Assembly (NCBI GenBank): GCA_023539445.1
Contig: JAKCEW010000002.1
Coordinates: forward strand, 62,001-126,000
Direction: 5' to 3'
Length of the DNA stretch: 64,000 nt
Source of the DNA: Candidatus Terraquivivens yellowstonensis
GTDB taxonomy: Archaea; Thermoproteota; Nitrososphaeria_A; Caldarchaeales; Wolframiiraptoraceae
Each line of letters begins with the position of its first letter. Within the stretch, counting starts at the first letter, position 1. A program made the position numbers and the translations under genes. The notes beneath the pieces are model-generated. The model did not search any database and was not told where the DNA came from. It worked only from the letters and a program-made list of their open reading frames with translations. Positions 34,712 to 42,194 of this stretch are shown one piece after another.

Positions 34712-35002
34712 CTACTGGCTGACTTGTGCTTCATGTGCAGTCCATAAATCGTACGCAAAGTTCGTTAGAGCGTTCCTTAGGCAAGAGGCACAAACATTGC
34801 CTCCATAAATCCTTGACACGGTCCTCTCACTTTTGGACGTCTTTGAAGGACTTTCGACCCGGATGCCGTGCAACGGCTTGCCACATATGCCGCAACGAGG
34901 CGCCCCGGGTCTTTCATCAAAATAGTGGATAACAAGCCTCCCGCCAGGTGTTCTAACTTTCTTTCTTTTCCTGCTTCTTGTCCTGAGGGCTCTTCTCGGC
35001 AA
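34712..35002 (-). CDS. rpl34e: 50S ribosomal protein L34e (eL34)
   Basis: 96 residues from TTG 35002 (MPRRALRTRSRKRKKV), after GGTGGT; GTG 35011 is an alternative. It has the TPGGRLVIHYFDERPG stretch and a zinc site CGICGKPL with a second CASC pair. The start lies inside the EMC3-type gene with a 50-base overlap. eL34 is missing in Thaumarchaeota as far as I recall. Confidence 0.94.
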   Translation of the reverse strand: MPRRALRTRSRKRKKVRTPGGRLVIHYFDERPGAPRCGICGKPLHGIRVESPSKTSKSERTVSRIYGGNVCASCLRNALTNFAYDLWTAHEAQVSQ

Positions 35003-35468
35003 GACCACCACCCGTCATACTTAGACCGAATGCTTTGGACAGAGGTAAACTTACTGCAAAGAACGCTAAGATATACCATCCATAAAAAGTTAACGCGCCT
35101 TCTTGACTTATAAAAGGTATAAAAAAGTCACCAGGTAAGGGGATTTCGATATCACCGAAAAACATCGCCGTAGCCCAGTATGCGCCCAGAAAAAGCGCCA
35201 TGCTAATTATTATTACCGTAAAATTCTTCTTCATGATGTCAAACTCTACCTTCTTTATGTAATCCATTCGTTTCTCTAACTTCTGAAGGGTTTTTTGGTC
35301 ACCTCGCCTTTTTGCCTTCATGAGTTCTTGCCTGAATAGGTTTGCCTCCATCATTTTTTCCATGTCTTGTTTTTTGATTATGGTTCTTCTGACAAAATTT
35401 GTTAGAGAAATTGTTGCTAAAGCTATGGCTACTATAAGCAACATAGAAAAAACGCTCGCATCCATCAT
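34953..35468 (-). CDS. EMC3/TMCO1-type membrane insertase (DUF106)
   Basis: 171 residues from ATG 35468, which overlaps the secY stop (ATGA). Member of the Oxa1 superfamily: an N-terminal transmembrane helix, a charged coiled-coil (MEANLFRQELMKAKRRGDQKTLQKL) facing the cytosol, then two further helices and a GLSMTGGGLAEKS tail. Its position after SecY is normal in archaea and fits a role in inserting membrane proteins. Confidence 0.9.
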   Translation of the reverse strand: MMDASVFSMLLIVAIALATISLTNFVRRTIIKKQDMEKMMEANLFRQELMKAKRRGDQKTLQKLEKRMDYIKKVEFDIMKKNFTVIIISMALFLGAYWATAMFFGDIEIPLPGDFFIPFISQEGALTFYGWYILAFFAVSLPLSKAFGLSMTGGGLAEKSPQDKKQEKKES

Positions 35469-36898
35469 GTCTCACCGAGTAGCCTACCTAGTGCTGGATA
35501 CATTTCCGCAACCCTTTCCCTAACCAAGATTTGGTAATACTGATACATGATTCCTATCAGTAGGAGGAGACCGCTGCCGGTTCCGAAGGCATTAGTGTAG
35601 TCCGCGACACCTGCTATGAGTCCCACAAGTATTGCACCTAATATCGTAACCGTCGAGATGTACTTTCCTATTATTTTTTCTATAACTTCGGGGGACCTTC
35701 TGAATCCAGGAACTTGCATACCCGCGCTGACTAGTTGTTTTGCGACTTTCGAAGGACTTAGCCCCCCTATGTTTACCCAAAATTTGGCAAATAGTACACA
35801 AAAACCGATGAGCAAACCAGCGTATACGATACCTTTAACGGGGTCTTGCAACAAGCCTTCAATGGAACCGGGTGGTGTCATGTAATAGGCTAATCCACCC
35901 GTAGGCACTATTTGATCGCTTTCGGTCCTCTTGAACGTGCCCAACAAGTTCAAAAAGACATTATTCCCATCTTGGTTGTAGCTATTCCATAAAATTGATG
36001 ACAAATAATAGACGTTGCCGAATATCATGCTAGCAAATATCACAGGTATAACCGAGACGTACAGTAACTTTATTGGATACTTTGCCTTAAATCCTGAAAA
36101 CTTAGCATAGGATAACGGTATCTCGACCTCGACCGCATGGAGGTATATTATCACTAAAATTATGACGATGGTCGTCAGGAGGCCTATAAGATCCGGCATA
36201 TTCTGGGCACGCATGATTACTGGGGATAACCCCGTTCCTGAAAATATTGACTGAAAAGTCGCCAATATGACTCCCTGATAAAGCCCGTCCGAAGATACGA
36301 TCATCGGCGAGAATAACCTGATCATTATATCTTGTGTGACACCAGTTGCTATGAACAAGCTTATGCCGCTACCGAGTCCCCAACCTCTCTGTATCAACTC
36401 GTCGAGCATCATTATGATGAATGTGGCTACGATTAGTTGGATGAATATTAAAATAGCCTGTGCCGTCGTTATTGTACCAAATATTCCGCCTATGCTAAAT
36501 GCGAGTGCCTGAATGGCAGCAACCACGAGTGATAGAATCTTGCTTGCAGACGTGAAAAGTGCCCTATCTTCGGGTTTAGTCAAATCCAATTTTATTATTT
36601 CTGCTCCGACCAGTAACTGGAGAAGTATGCCTGCCGTGACTATAGGCCCAATACCGAGGGTGGTTAGAGTTCCAATTTTTTGGGCGAAGACCACGTGAAG
36701 TATGAATATGCTTTCAGTAACTTGGGTCCTTGGTATGCCGTAAAGGTACACTTCCCCCATAATGAGATATATGAGCATAGCCAGAGCTGTCCATACAAGT
36801 TTTTCAGCTAGGCCGACCCTTCTCTTCGGTTTGGCCACTTCTGGCATAAGCCGGCTTATGTTTTCGATGAGTCTTCTTGCTGCTGACAATCGCTCCAC
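35465..36898 (-). CDS. secY: Preprotein translocase subunit SecY
   Basis: 477 residues, ten predicted helices. Channel subunit of the Sec translocon. TM2a plug region TLGIGPIVTAGILLQLLVG, TM5 GSGISLFIATGV, the TM7 FASMIFGNVYYL region and the cytosolic loop VPGFRRSPEVIEKIIGKYI carry typical archaeal features. It starts seven bases after L15 ends, the conserved order, and overlaps the EMC3-type gene. Confidence 0.96.
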   Translation of the reverse strand: MERLSAARRLIENISRLMPEVAKPKRRVGLAEKLVWTALAMLIYLIMGEVYLYGIPRTQVTESIFILHVVFAQKIGTLTTLGIGPIVTAGILLQLLVGAEIIKLDLTKPEDRALFTSASKILSLVVAAIQALAFSIGGIFGTITTAQAILIFIQLIVATFIIMMLDELIQRGWGLGSGISLFIATGVTQDIMIRLFSPMIVSSDGLYQGVILATFQSIFSGTGLSPVIMRAQNMPDLIGLLTTIVIILVIIYLHAVEVEIPLSYAKFSGFKAKYPIKLLYVSVIPVIFASMIFGNVYYLSSILWNSYNQDGNNVFLNLLGTFKRTESDQIVPTGGLAYYMTPPGSIEGLLQDPVKGIVYAGLLIGFCVLFAKFWVNIGGLSPSKVAKQLVSAGMQVPGFRRSPEVIEKIIGKYISTVTILGAILVGLIAGVADYTNAFGTGSGLLLLIGIMYQYYQILVRERVAEMYPALGRLLGET

Positions 36899-36905
36899 GT
36901 CCGCC

Positions 36906-37391
36906 TTATCCTATTAAAGCAGTCAGTTCTTCAGGTTTTATAATTTTGCCCCCGGCATCGGATATTTTTTTACTTGCTTGTTCGGTCCATCTTTCTACGA
37001 CAACCAATAGCGGCTTATAAACGTCGCCGCCACCTAAGAGTTTTTCTATACCTATGGACTTAAGGTTGACGAGCAGCATGCTGTCCACTTTTTGCGCATT
37101 TTCGCTTTTTTCAAGCGTTTCGGCTAATTCAGAGAGCTGTTTTAGGTTGATGGCTCTGTAAACCTTCCTATTCGGTCTGAAGAATCCGTGCTTGCCGAAG
37201 TAGTCGGGCGCATACTTCAAAATCCAAGTCCACTTGTGCTTATGGCCTCCCGCCATGCCTCTCCCTCCTTTGGAGCCCGTCTTCCTATGTTGCCCTATCT
37301 GGCCCCAGCCGCACGTCCTCGAACCCCTCAACTTTCTTATCTTTCTTAATCTCGTTGGCAAAGTTCCCACCCGTTGCTTATGCTTGTTCAC
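36906..37391 (-). CDS. rpl15: 50S ribosomal protein L15 (uL15)
   Basis: 161 residues from GTG 37391. Basic N terminus with the archaeal glycine-rich extension (CGWGQIGQHRKTGSKGGRG), then KWTWILKYAPDYFGKHGFF and the core GGDVYKPLLVVVE to GGKIIKPEEL. Normally the last ribosomal gene of the spc cluster; here it has its own TATA element and follows aconitase, so it begins a separate transcript leading to SecY, the EMC3-type gene, eL34 and primase. Confidence 0.95.
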   Translation of the reverse strand: MNKHKQRVGTLPTRLRKIRKLRGSRTCGWGQIGQHRKTGSKGGRGMAGGHKHKWTWILKYAPDYFGKHGFFRPNRKVYRAINLKQLSELAETLEKSENAQKVDSMLLVNLKSIGIEKLLGGGDVYKPLLVVVERWTEQASKKISDAGGKIIKPEELTALIG

Positions 37392-37418
37392 GGTCTTCTC
37401 TGACCGGGAAGATATATA

Positions 37419-37427
37419 GTTTATACC
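37419..37427 (-). promoter_or_regulatory. TATA box for the L15-SecY operon
   Basis: On the minus strand GGTATAAAC lies about 30 bases before GTG 37391; a second AT-rich element CTATATATC follows directly. It supports a transcript that starts at L15. Confidence 0.5.
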
Positions 37428-37461
37428 CTTCGTCTACAAAAAAGGTATAAAGAGTTGGTAC

Positions 37462-39402
37462 TCAGGATGCCTGCGTCTTCTTCTTTATGTAGGGCAGAAG
37501 ACCTCCGGCCAGCAAAATTTCCTTTTGCCTCTCTATGAGGCTATATGTTGTAACGAACTCTATGCCCTTAGTCTTGTTTATGATTTTTACCGGTTCGCCC
37601 TTCCTTACGGCCTCTGCCAATTTTGGTATTTCTAATTCATCACCAACGTCTATCCTATCGTAATCCGATGGGTCCTTGAACGTCAGTGGAATTATTCCAA
37701 AATTGATCAAGTTCTCTTTATGTATTCTAGCCAGAGATTTTGCTATCACTGCTTTAACGCCTAAATATGCGGGCGCGATTGCCGCATGTTCCCTCGAAGA
37801 ACCTTGGCCGTAGTTTTCTCCGCCCACGATCACGCCGACCTTGGCATCCCTTGCCCTCTCATAAAATGTGGGGTCTATCCTGCTAAATGTGTACTTAGAG
37901 ATTTCAGGTATGTTGGATCTGAGTGGCAGAATCTTTGCGCCAGCTGGAAGTATGTCGTCGGTACTTATGTTATCACCGACCTTTATTAAAACCTTGGCAG
38001 TCAAGGATTCTGCTAAAGGTTCCTTCACTGGCACCTCCTTTATGTTCGGACCTTTTATCACCTCGACAGTCTCGGGCTTTTCTGATGGAGGAATTATCAT
38101 GTTGTCGTTTATTAAAAAGTGATCAGGTTCTTCAACATAAGTCACGTTTATGTCTGATTCTCTTGGGTCTGCGAACTCCCCTCTTAGAGCTATGTAGGTT
38201 GCGACTAGCGGGTTAGTCAAGTATACACTTGCCTCAAGTGTTCCCGACCTGCCCTTAAAGTTCCTGTTAAACGACCTGACCGATACGCCGTTATAAGGTG
38301 GTGCCTGACCCATGCCGATGCAAGGACCACACGCCACCTCAAGAATCCTTGCACCAGCCGCTATCATGTCAGCTAGCGCGCCTTCCCTAGCCAGCATCTC
38401 GTAAACCTGTCTAGACCCTGGTGAGATTGTCATGCTCACATTCGGTGCAACCGTTCTCCCCTTAAGTATCTGGGCTACGGTCTTCATCACTTGGTATGAT
38501 GAGTTTGTGCAACTTCCGATACACACTTGGTCCACCTTTATGCCCTTGAGTTCGCTTATTTTCACAACGTTGTCGGGTTGGTGCGGCTTAGCGACGTAAG
38601 GTTCCAACTCGCTTAAATTCACAGTAATTGTATCTGCATATTCTGCATCGGGGTCTGGGCTTAGCTCCCTCCACACATTTCCTCTATTCTGAGCCTCAAG
38701 GTAGTGCTTCGTCCTCATATCTGAGGGAAATATTGAGGTCGTTAAACCTAGTTCGGCTCCAAAGTTGGTGACAGTTGCCCTCTCTGTTACTGTGAGGGTC
38801 TTAACACCCGGGCCGACGTATTCAAATATTTTTCCGACACCACCCTTGACCGTAAACCTTCTCAACAATTCAAACACGATGTCCATGGCCGTAACCCAAG
38901 GTCTCTTCAGCTCGCCCTCAAGGACAACCTTGACGATTTCAGGTACCTTGAACTCGTAAGGCTCTCCTGCCATAGCTGCGGCAACCTCCAGACCGCCGAC
39001 GCCTATTGCAAGCATGCCCATGCCGCCAGCTGTCGGTGTATGGCTATCAGAACCGAGTAGCACTTGTCCAGGGGCTGCGAACCTCTCTAAATGTACTTGA
39101 TGACAGATACCATTCCCTGGCCTAGAATAGTATATACCGTACTTCGCCGCCGCCGTCCTTAGGAATACGTGGTCGTCGGCGTTTAAATTATCGATCTGGA
39201 GTATGTTGTGGTCAACATAAACTACTGCAAGAGGAACCTTTACACGCGGTACACCCATGGCCTCGAACTCTAGCATAGCCATTGTACCTGTTGCATCTTG
39301 CATCAACACTTGGTCCACTTTTATAGAAACAACCTCACCGGGCTCGGGCTTTCCGCTTACAAGATGCTCCTTTATTATCTTCTGGGTCATTGTTAGACCC
39401 AT
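37462..39402 (-). CDS. Aconitate hydratase
   Basis: 646 residues from ATG 39402; TTG 39429 is open but MGLTMTQKIIKEHL is the usual family start and the TATA element at 39434-39445 suits it. The Fe-S ligands are CIGSCTNSS and ACGPCIGMG. DSHTPTAGGMGMLAIGVGG, TISPGSRQVY and the swivel domain's NYGQGSSREHAA are also present. It interconverts citrate and isocitrate. Size and motifs fit the short aconitase form common in archaea, not the phosphomevalonate dehydratase (aconitase X) of the mevalonate pathway; homoaconitase is less likely. Confidence 0.9.
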   Translation of the reverse strand: MGLTMTQKIIKEHLVSGKPEPGEVVSIKVDQVLMQDATGTMAMLEFEAMGVPRVKVPLAVVYVDHNILQIDNLNADDHVFLRTAAAKYGIYYSRPGNGICHQVHLERFAAPGQVLLGSDSHTPTAGGMGMLAIGVGGLEVAAAMAGEPYEFKVPEIVKVVLEGELKRPWVTAMDIVFELLRRFTVKGGVGKIFEYVGPGVKTLTVTERATVTNFGAELGLTTSIFPSDMRTKHYLEAQNRGNVWRELSPDPDAEYADTITVNLSELEPYVAKPHQPDNVVKISELKGIKVDQVCIGSCTNSSYQVMKTVAQILKGRTVAPNVSMTISPGSRQVYEMLAREGALADMIAAGARILEVACGPCIGMGQAPPYNGVSVRSFNRNFKGRSGTLEASVYLTNPLVATYIALRGEFADPRESDINVTYVEEPDHFLINDNMIIPPSEKPETVEVIKGPNIKEVPVKEPLAESLTAKVLIKVGDNISTDDILPAGAKILPLRSNIPEISKYTFSRIDPTFYERARDAKVGVIVGGENYGQGSSREHAAIAPAYLGVKAVIAKSLARIHKENLINFGIIPLTFKDPSDYDRIDVGDELEIPKLAEAVRKGEPVKIINKTKGIEFVTTYSLIERQKEILLAGGLLPYIKKKTQAS

Positions 39403-39433
39403 ATAGATAACCTGTTGTGTTATTTTCAAAATC

Positions 39434-39445
39434 GGATATTTAAGG
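39434..39445 (-). promoter_or_regulatory. TATA box for aconitase
   Basis: Minus-strand CCTTAAATATCC is centred about 37 bases before ATG 39402, giving a short leader. It places the transcript start downstream of TTG 39429, which argues for the ATG. Confidence 0.45.
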
Positions 39446-39446
39446 T

Positions 39447-39554
39447 TTACCAGAGCTCTCTTGGGCCCATGGTACTAGGGGCGTAGTGTACCACTTCAAT
39501 CAGTTCAGCACCGCGGGAAAAAATTTCTGAGGATGTCAAACTAATTCTTGGCAT
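39447..39554 (-). CDS. Possible small protein upstream of aconitase
   Basis: 35 residues from ATG 39554 (MPRISLTSSEIFSRGA, then ELIEVVHYAPSTMGPRELW). No known family. A TATA-like element at 39580-39589 on the same strand predicts a transcript start within a few bases of the ATG, so a leaderless message is possible. There is no ribosome site. It ends about 45 bases before the aconitase ATG. It could be a leader peptide, a small protein or chance. Confidence 0.25.
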   Translation of the reverse strand: MPRISLTSSEIFSRGAELIEVVHYAPSTMGPRELW

Positions 39555-39579
39555 GCTTGGTGTCCAATACGCCCGTCAT

Positions 39580-39589
39580 AATTAATATA
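39580..39589. promoter_or_regulatory. TATA-like element between aconitase and MscS
   Basis: CATCCTATATTAATTATG on the minus strand and ATTAATATAG on the plus strand are the same near-symmetric AT block. On the minus strand it suits the 35-residue ORF. On the plus strand it lies 40 bases before the MscS ATG, which also has GGTGG for ribosome binding. Confidence 0.4.
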
Positions 39590-39624
39590 GGATGTGTTAG
39601 CCCGTAGTAGGTGGTTGAGGTAGA

Positions 39625-40536
39625 ATGAGCACAAAAAGCATAGCTCTGAGGATACTCATGGTTGCTATAGTGTTGGGCCTCCTAGCTGCAGTCGTGTGGC
39701 TCCTATTGAATGCTGGTATAATCCCGCCCGTCGTTTCCCTCAGCGTTGTCTACGCACTCCTAGCGGCCGCAGGTATCTTGCTGATAGTTTACAGCATAAG
39801 TGGCCCAATCCTCAAGAGCCTCCTACCTAACTACGGACGTAAAGCTTACGCGATAATGAGCCTCATTAAGATCTTTGCCTATGTAATAGCTGGCATCGTC
39901 CTTCTCACATCATTAGGGTTAAGCCCTGAGGTAGCCCTTGCAGGAGGAACATTTTCCGGACTGATAATCGGTCTGGCCGTACAGCCCGTGCTTAGCAACT
40001 TCTTCTCAGGCCTTCTAGTGTTGCTTACGGGTTATGTGAAGCCCGGAGATGATGTTAGGCTTGTGACGACTGAGATACCATACCAATGGGCATTCTTGCC
40101 CGGTTACAAGTATTTCTCGCCTGACTACGTATTCGTTGGCTATAGGGGCAGAATCATTGAAGTCGGTCTGCTTTACACTTTGATGGTGTCGGATAGCGGC
40201 GTAGAATTGAAAATCCCGAACAGGATAATATTCAATGCAACAATCGTCAATTATACGCCTGAAACTCAGCTAGAAAGGGTATTACAGGTTCGTTACGAAT
40301 TTAAGGTGGAATACGATCCAGATCTGGTTCTTGAACGGATTAGGAATGTACTAAGCGATATGGAGGAAATAGAAGATATAACGATTAATGAGCAAAGCGA
40401 TAAAGAATACTATATCGTTCAGATCCGATTCCTCACACCTGTGGGTAAGGATTGGAGGGCAATAAAGTCCGAGATATTGAAGAGGCTTATAAAAGTTCAC
40501 AGAGAACTCAAGCTTATTGAAAAAACTACAACCTGA
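39625..40536 (+). CDS. MscS-family mechanosensitive channel
   Basis: 303 residues. Three to four N-terminal hydrophobic helices (1-125) lead into the MscS pore-lining region GGTFSGLIIGLAVQPVLSNFFSGL near 112-135 and the beta domain VKPGDDVRL, here followed by an insert (PYQWAFLPGYKYFSPDY) before GYRGRIIEVGLLYT and KIPNRIIFNATIVNYT. The C-terminal alpha/beta domain ends near residue 295. It would release solutes on osmotic downshock. GAGGTAG precedes the ATG. Confidence 0.92.
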   Translation: MSTKSIALRILMVAIVLGLLAAVVWLLLNAGIIPPVVSLSVVYALLAAAGILLIVYSISGPILKSLLPNYGRKAYAIMSLIKIFAYVIAGIVLLTSLGLSPEVALAGGTFSGLIIGLAVQPVLSNFFSGLLVLLTGYVKPGDDVRLVTTEIPYQWAFLPGYKYFSPDYVFVGYRGRIIEVGLLYTLMVSDSGVELKIPNRIIFNATIVNYTPETQLERVLQVRYEFKVEYDPDLVLERIRNVLSDMEEIEDITINEQSDKEYYIVQIRFLTPVGKDWRAIKSEILKRLIKVHRELKLIEKTTT

Positions 40537-40578
40537 TGAACTCGGGTTAAAAGATAAAAAGCACAATCCCATCATAAA

Positions 40579-41970
40579 ATGCTTGTTGGGATAGAAATGC
40601 CCGTACTTCCTATAGATTCCGAAAGATACGGTAGCAAAGAAATGAAGGAGATCTTCGAGGAGAGTAGCAGGCTTAAGTATATACTTGCAGTCGAGGCTGC
40701 AGTCGCGGAAGCTCAGGCAGAGTTAGGGATTATACCGGCAGATGCTGGTAGGGAGATAGCATCAAAGGCCAACATAAAGTACGTAACCCTAGAAAGGTGC
40801 AAAGAGGTCGAGAAGAAAATAGCTCATGAACCCGCAAACATAGTGGAGGTTTTGGTTGACGTATGCGAAGAACATGCAAAGCCGTGGGTTCATTATGGGC
40901 TGACGAGCAACGACCTCCTGGATACTGCCACGTCCTTACAGATAAGAGATGCTATGAGAATAATTGAGAGTAGGATGCGTGAGTTTACAATTTTACTAGC
41001 TGAGATGGCACGACGATATGCTGACCTGCCCGCGGTCGGGAGAACCCATGGGCAACACGCAAGCATAATATCTTTTGGTCTAAAATTTGCCGTCTGGGCC
41101 TCTGAAATGTTGAGACACATTGAGAGGCTCAATCAATTGCTTGAGAGGGTGTTGGTATGCAAAACATTGGGTGTGGTCGGTACAGGTTCTGTCATGGGCG
41201 AGAAGGCACTCGACGTCCAGAGGCGGGTTGCAGAAAAGCTTGCCTTGAAGCCTATTGATGCCGCAACACAGGTCGTTCCTAGGGAGCTTCATGCAGAGGT
41301 TGTTTTCTTCGCCGCGATCCTTGCATCCACTCTAGATAGGATTGCCACGGAGATAAGGAACCTACAAAGGACGGAAATAGGCGAGGTCGAGGAACCATTC
41401 AGGCCAGGGCAGGTTGGGAGTTCAGCAGTTCCCGTGAAAAGAAACCCCATAAGGTCTGAAAAGGTCTCCTCGATAGCACGCTTACTAAGACCTCTAGTTC
41501 AGGTTGCCCTTGACAACATACCGCTGTGGCATGAGAGGGATTTGACCAACTCGGCGAACGAACGATTCATAATACCTATGAGCCTCATCTTACTCGACGA
41601 AGCTCTCAGAACAATGACGGAAGTAATAAAGGGGCTTAAGGTTAATGAGGAATCCATAATGGCTAACATCCAAAAGACTGGCGGAAGGATATTTTCTGAG
41701 TTTATACTCGACTTGATGTTGAAGAAGGGCTTTCCTAGGATTAGCGCTTACAGAATTGTTCAGAAAGCATCGGAGAGGACAGATGTGCCCTTTATTGATG
41801 CCCTGCTCCAGATTCCGGAGGTTGCGCGTATATTATCGAGAAAAGAGATAGAGGGTGTTATGAGACCGGATGCCTGCTTAGCTGCGTCAAAGCTGATAAT
41901 AAATCAGGTCGTCGACGAGGTGAAAAGAAAACTTTCTATTCCTGGAAGCTCCTTTCCTCAGACGGCTTAG
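40579..41970 (+). CDS. purB: Adenylosuccinate lyase
   Basis: 463 residues from ATG 40579, or 457 from ATG 40597 (MPVLPIDSERYG). Acts twice in purine synthesis (SAICAR and adenylosuccinate cleavage). Superfamily motifs: VHYGLTSNDLLDTATSLQ, VGRTHGQHASIISFGLKFA and the signature GQVGSSAVPVKRNPIRSEKV. The variant VPVKRNP in place of MPHKRNP is noted. The last 35 bases are overlapped by the antisense eS30 gene. Confidence 0.95.
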   Translation: MLVGIEMPVLPIDSERYGSKEMKEIFEESSRLKYILAVEAAVAEAQAELGIIPADAGREIASKANIKYVTLERCKEVEKKIAHEPANIVEVLVDVCEEHAKPWVHYGLTSNDLLDTATSLQIRDAMRIIESRMREFTILLAEMARRYADLPAVGRTHGQHASIISFGLKFAVWASEMLRHIERLNQLLERVLVCKTLGVVGTGSVMGEKALDVQRRVAEKLALKPIDAATQVVPRELHAEVVFFAAILASTLDRIATEIRNLQRTEIGEVEEPFRPGQVGSSAVPVKRNPIRSEKVSSIARLLRPLVQVALDNIPLWHERDLTNSANERFIIPMSLILLDEALRTMTEVIKGLKVNEESIMANIQKTGGRIFSEFILDLMLKKGFPRISAYRIVQKASERTDVPFIDALLQIPEVARILSRKEIEGVMRPDACLAASKLIINQVVDEVKRKLSIPGSSFPQTA

Positions 41971-42103
41971 CTTCCAACACTCTTAACCTATAGTTGTTCC
42001 TGTTCCTGATTCTCGGTACTGGGCTACGTCTTGGCTTGGCCTCCAGTTTCGGCGTTTGGGACCTGACCTTCCCAGCCTTAGTCACGGATCCATGGCTTGG
42101 CAT
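41936..42103 (-). CDS. rps30e: 30S ribosomal protein S30e (eS30)
   Basis: 55 residues from ATG 42103 to TAG at 41936-41938: MPSHGSVTKAGKVRSQTP, then KLEAKPRRSPVPRIRNRNNY and a short acidic tail. MPSHGSLTKAGKVR...PRVRNRRNY is the family pattern. A TATA element at 42137-42145 on the same strand gives a short leader. The gene is easily missed: it is short, lies opposite a 64-codon open frame, and overlaps the convergent 3' end of purB. eS30 is found in Crenarchaeota, Thaumarchaeota and relatives. Confidence 0.93.
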   Translation of the reverse strand: MPSHGSVTKAGKVRSQTPKLEAKPRRSPVPRIRNRNNYRLRVLEAKPSEERSFQE

Positions 42104-42136
42104 CTCAAACTCCCAAGATTCTGTACTCCTTCATCC

Positions 42137-42145
42137 ATTTATACC
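42137..42145 (-). promoter_or_regulatory. TATA box for eS30
   Basis: Minus-strand GGTATAAAT centred about 38 bases before the eS30 ATG, implying a leader of about ten bases. Confidence 0.5.
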
Positions 42146-42158
42146 TTATGAGAACAGC

Positions 42159-42168
42159 TATATCTTAA
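42159..42168 (+). promoter_or_regulatory. TATA box for the Nop5 operon
   Basis: GCTATATCTT lies about 31 bases before ATG 42195, so the message would be nearly leaderless. It is divergent from the eS30 promoter within 25 bases. Confidence 0.45.
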
Positions 42169-42194
42169 TACATGAGGATTTATCATGAATTAAA

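Noticed and set aside
37462..39402. Aconitase as the phosphomevalonate dehydratase (aconitase X) of the mevalonate pathway
   Set aside because: It has the full-length aconitase domains, both Cys motifs and a fused swivel domain; aconitase X is shorter and has a separate small subunit.
39430..39624. Possible C/D box guide RNA in the aconitase-MscS gap (CTGAGGATG at about 39521)
   Set aside because: There is no proper RTGATGA box C paired with a D box at suitable spacing.
41994..42188. 64-codon plus-strand open frame between purB and nop5
   Set aside because: It is the complement of the eS30 gene, whose protein is recognisable and has a TATA box; the plus-strand product resembles nothing.
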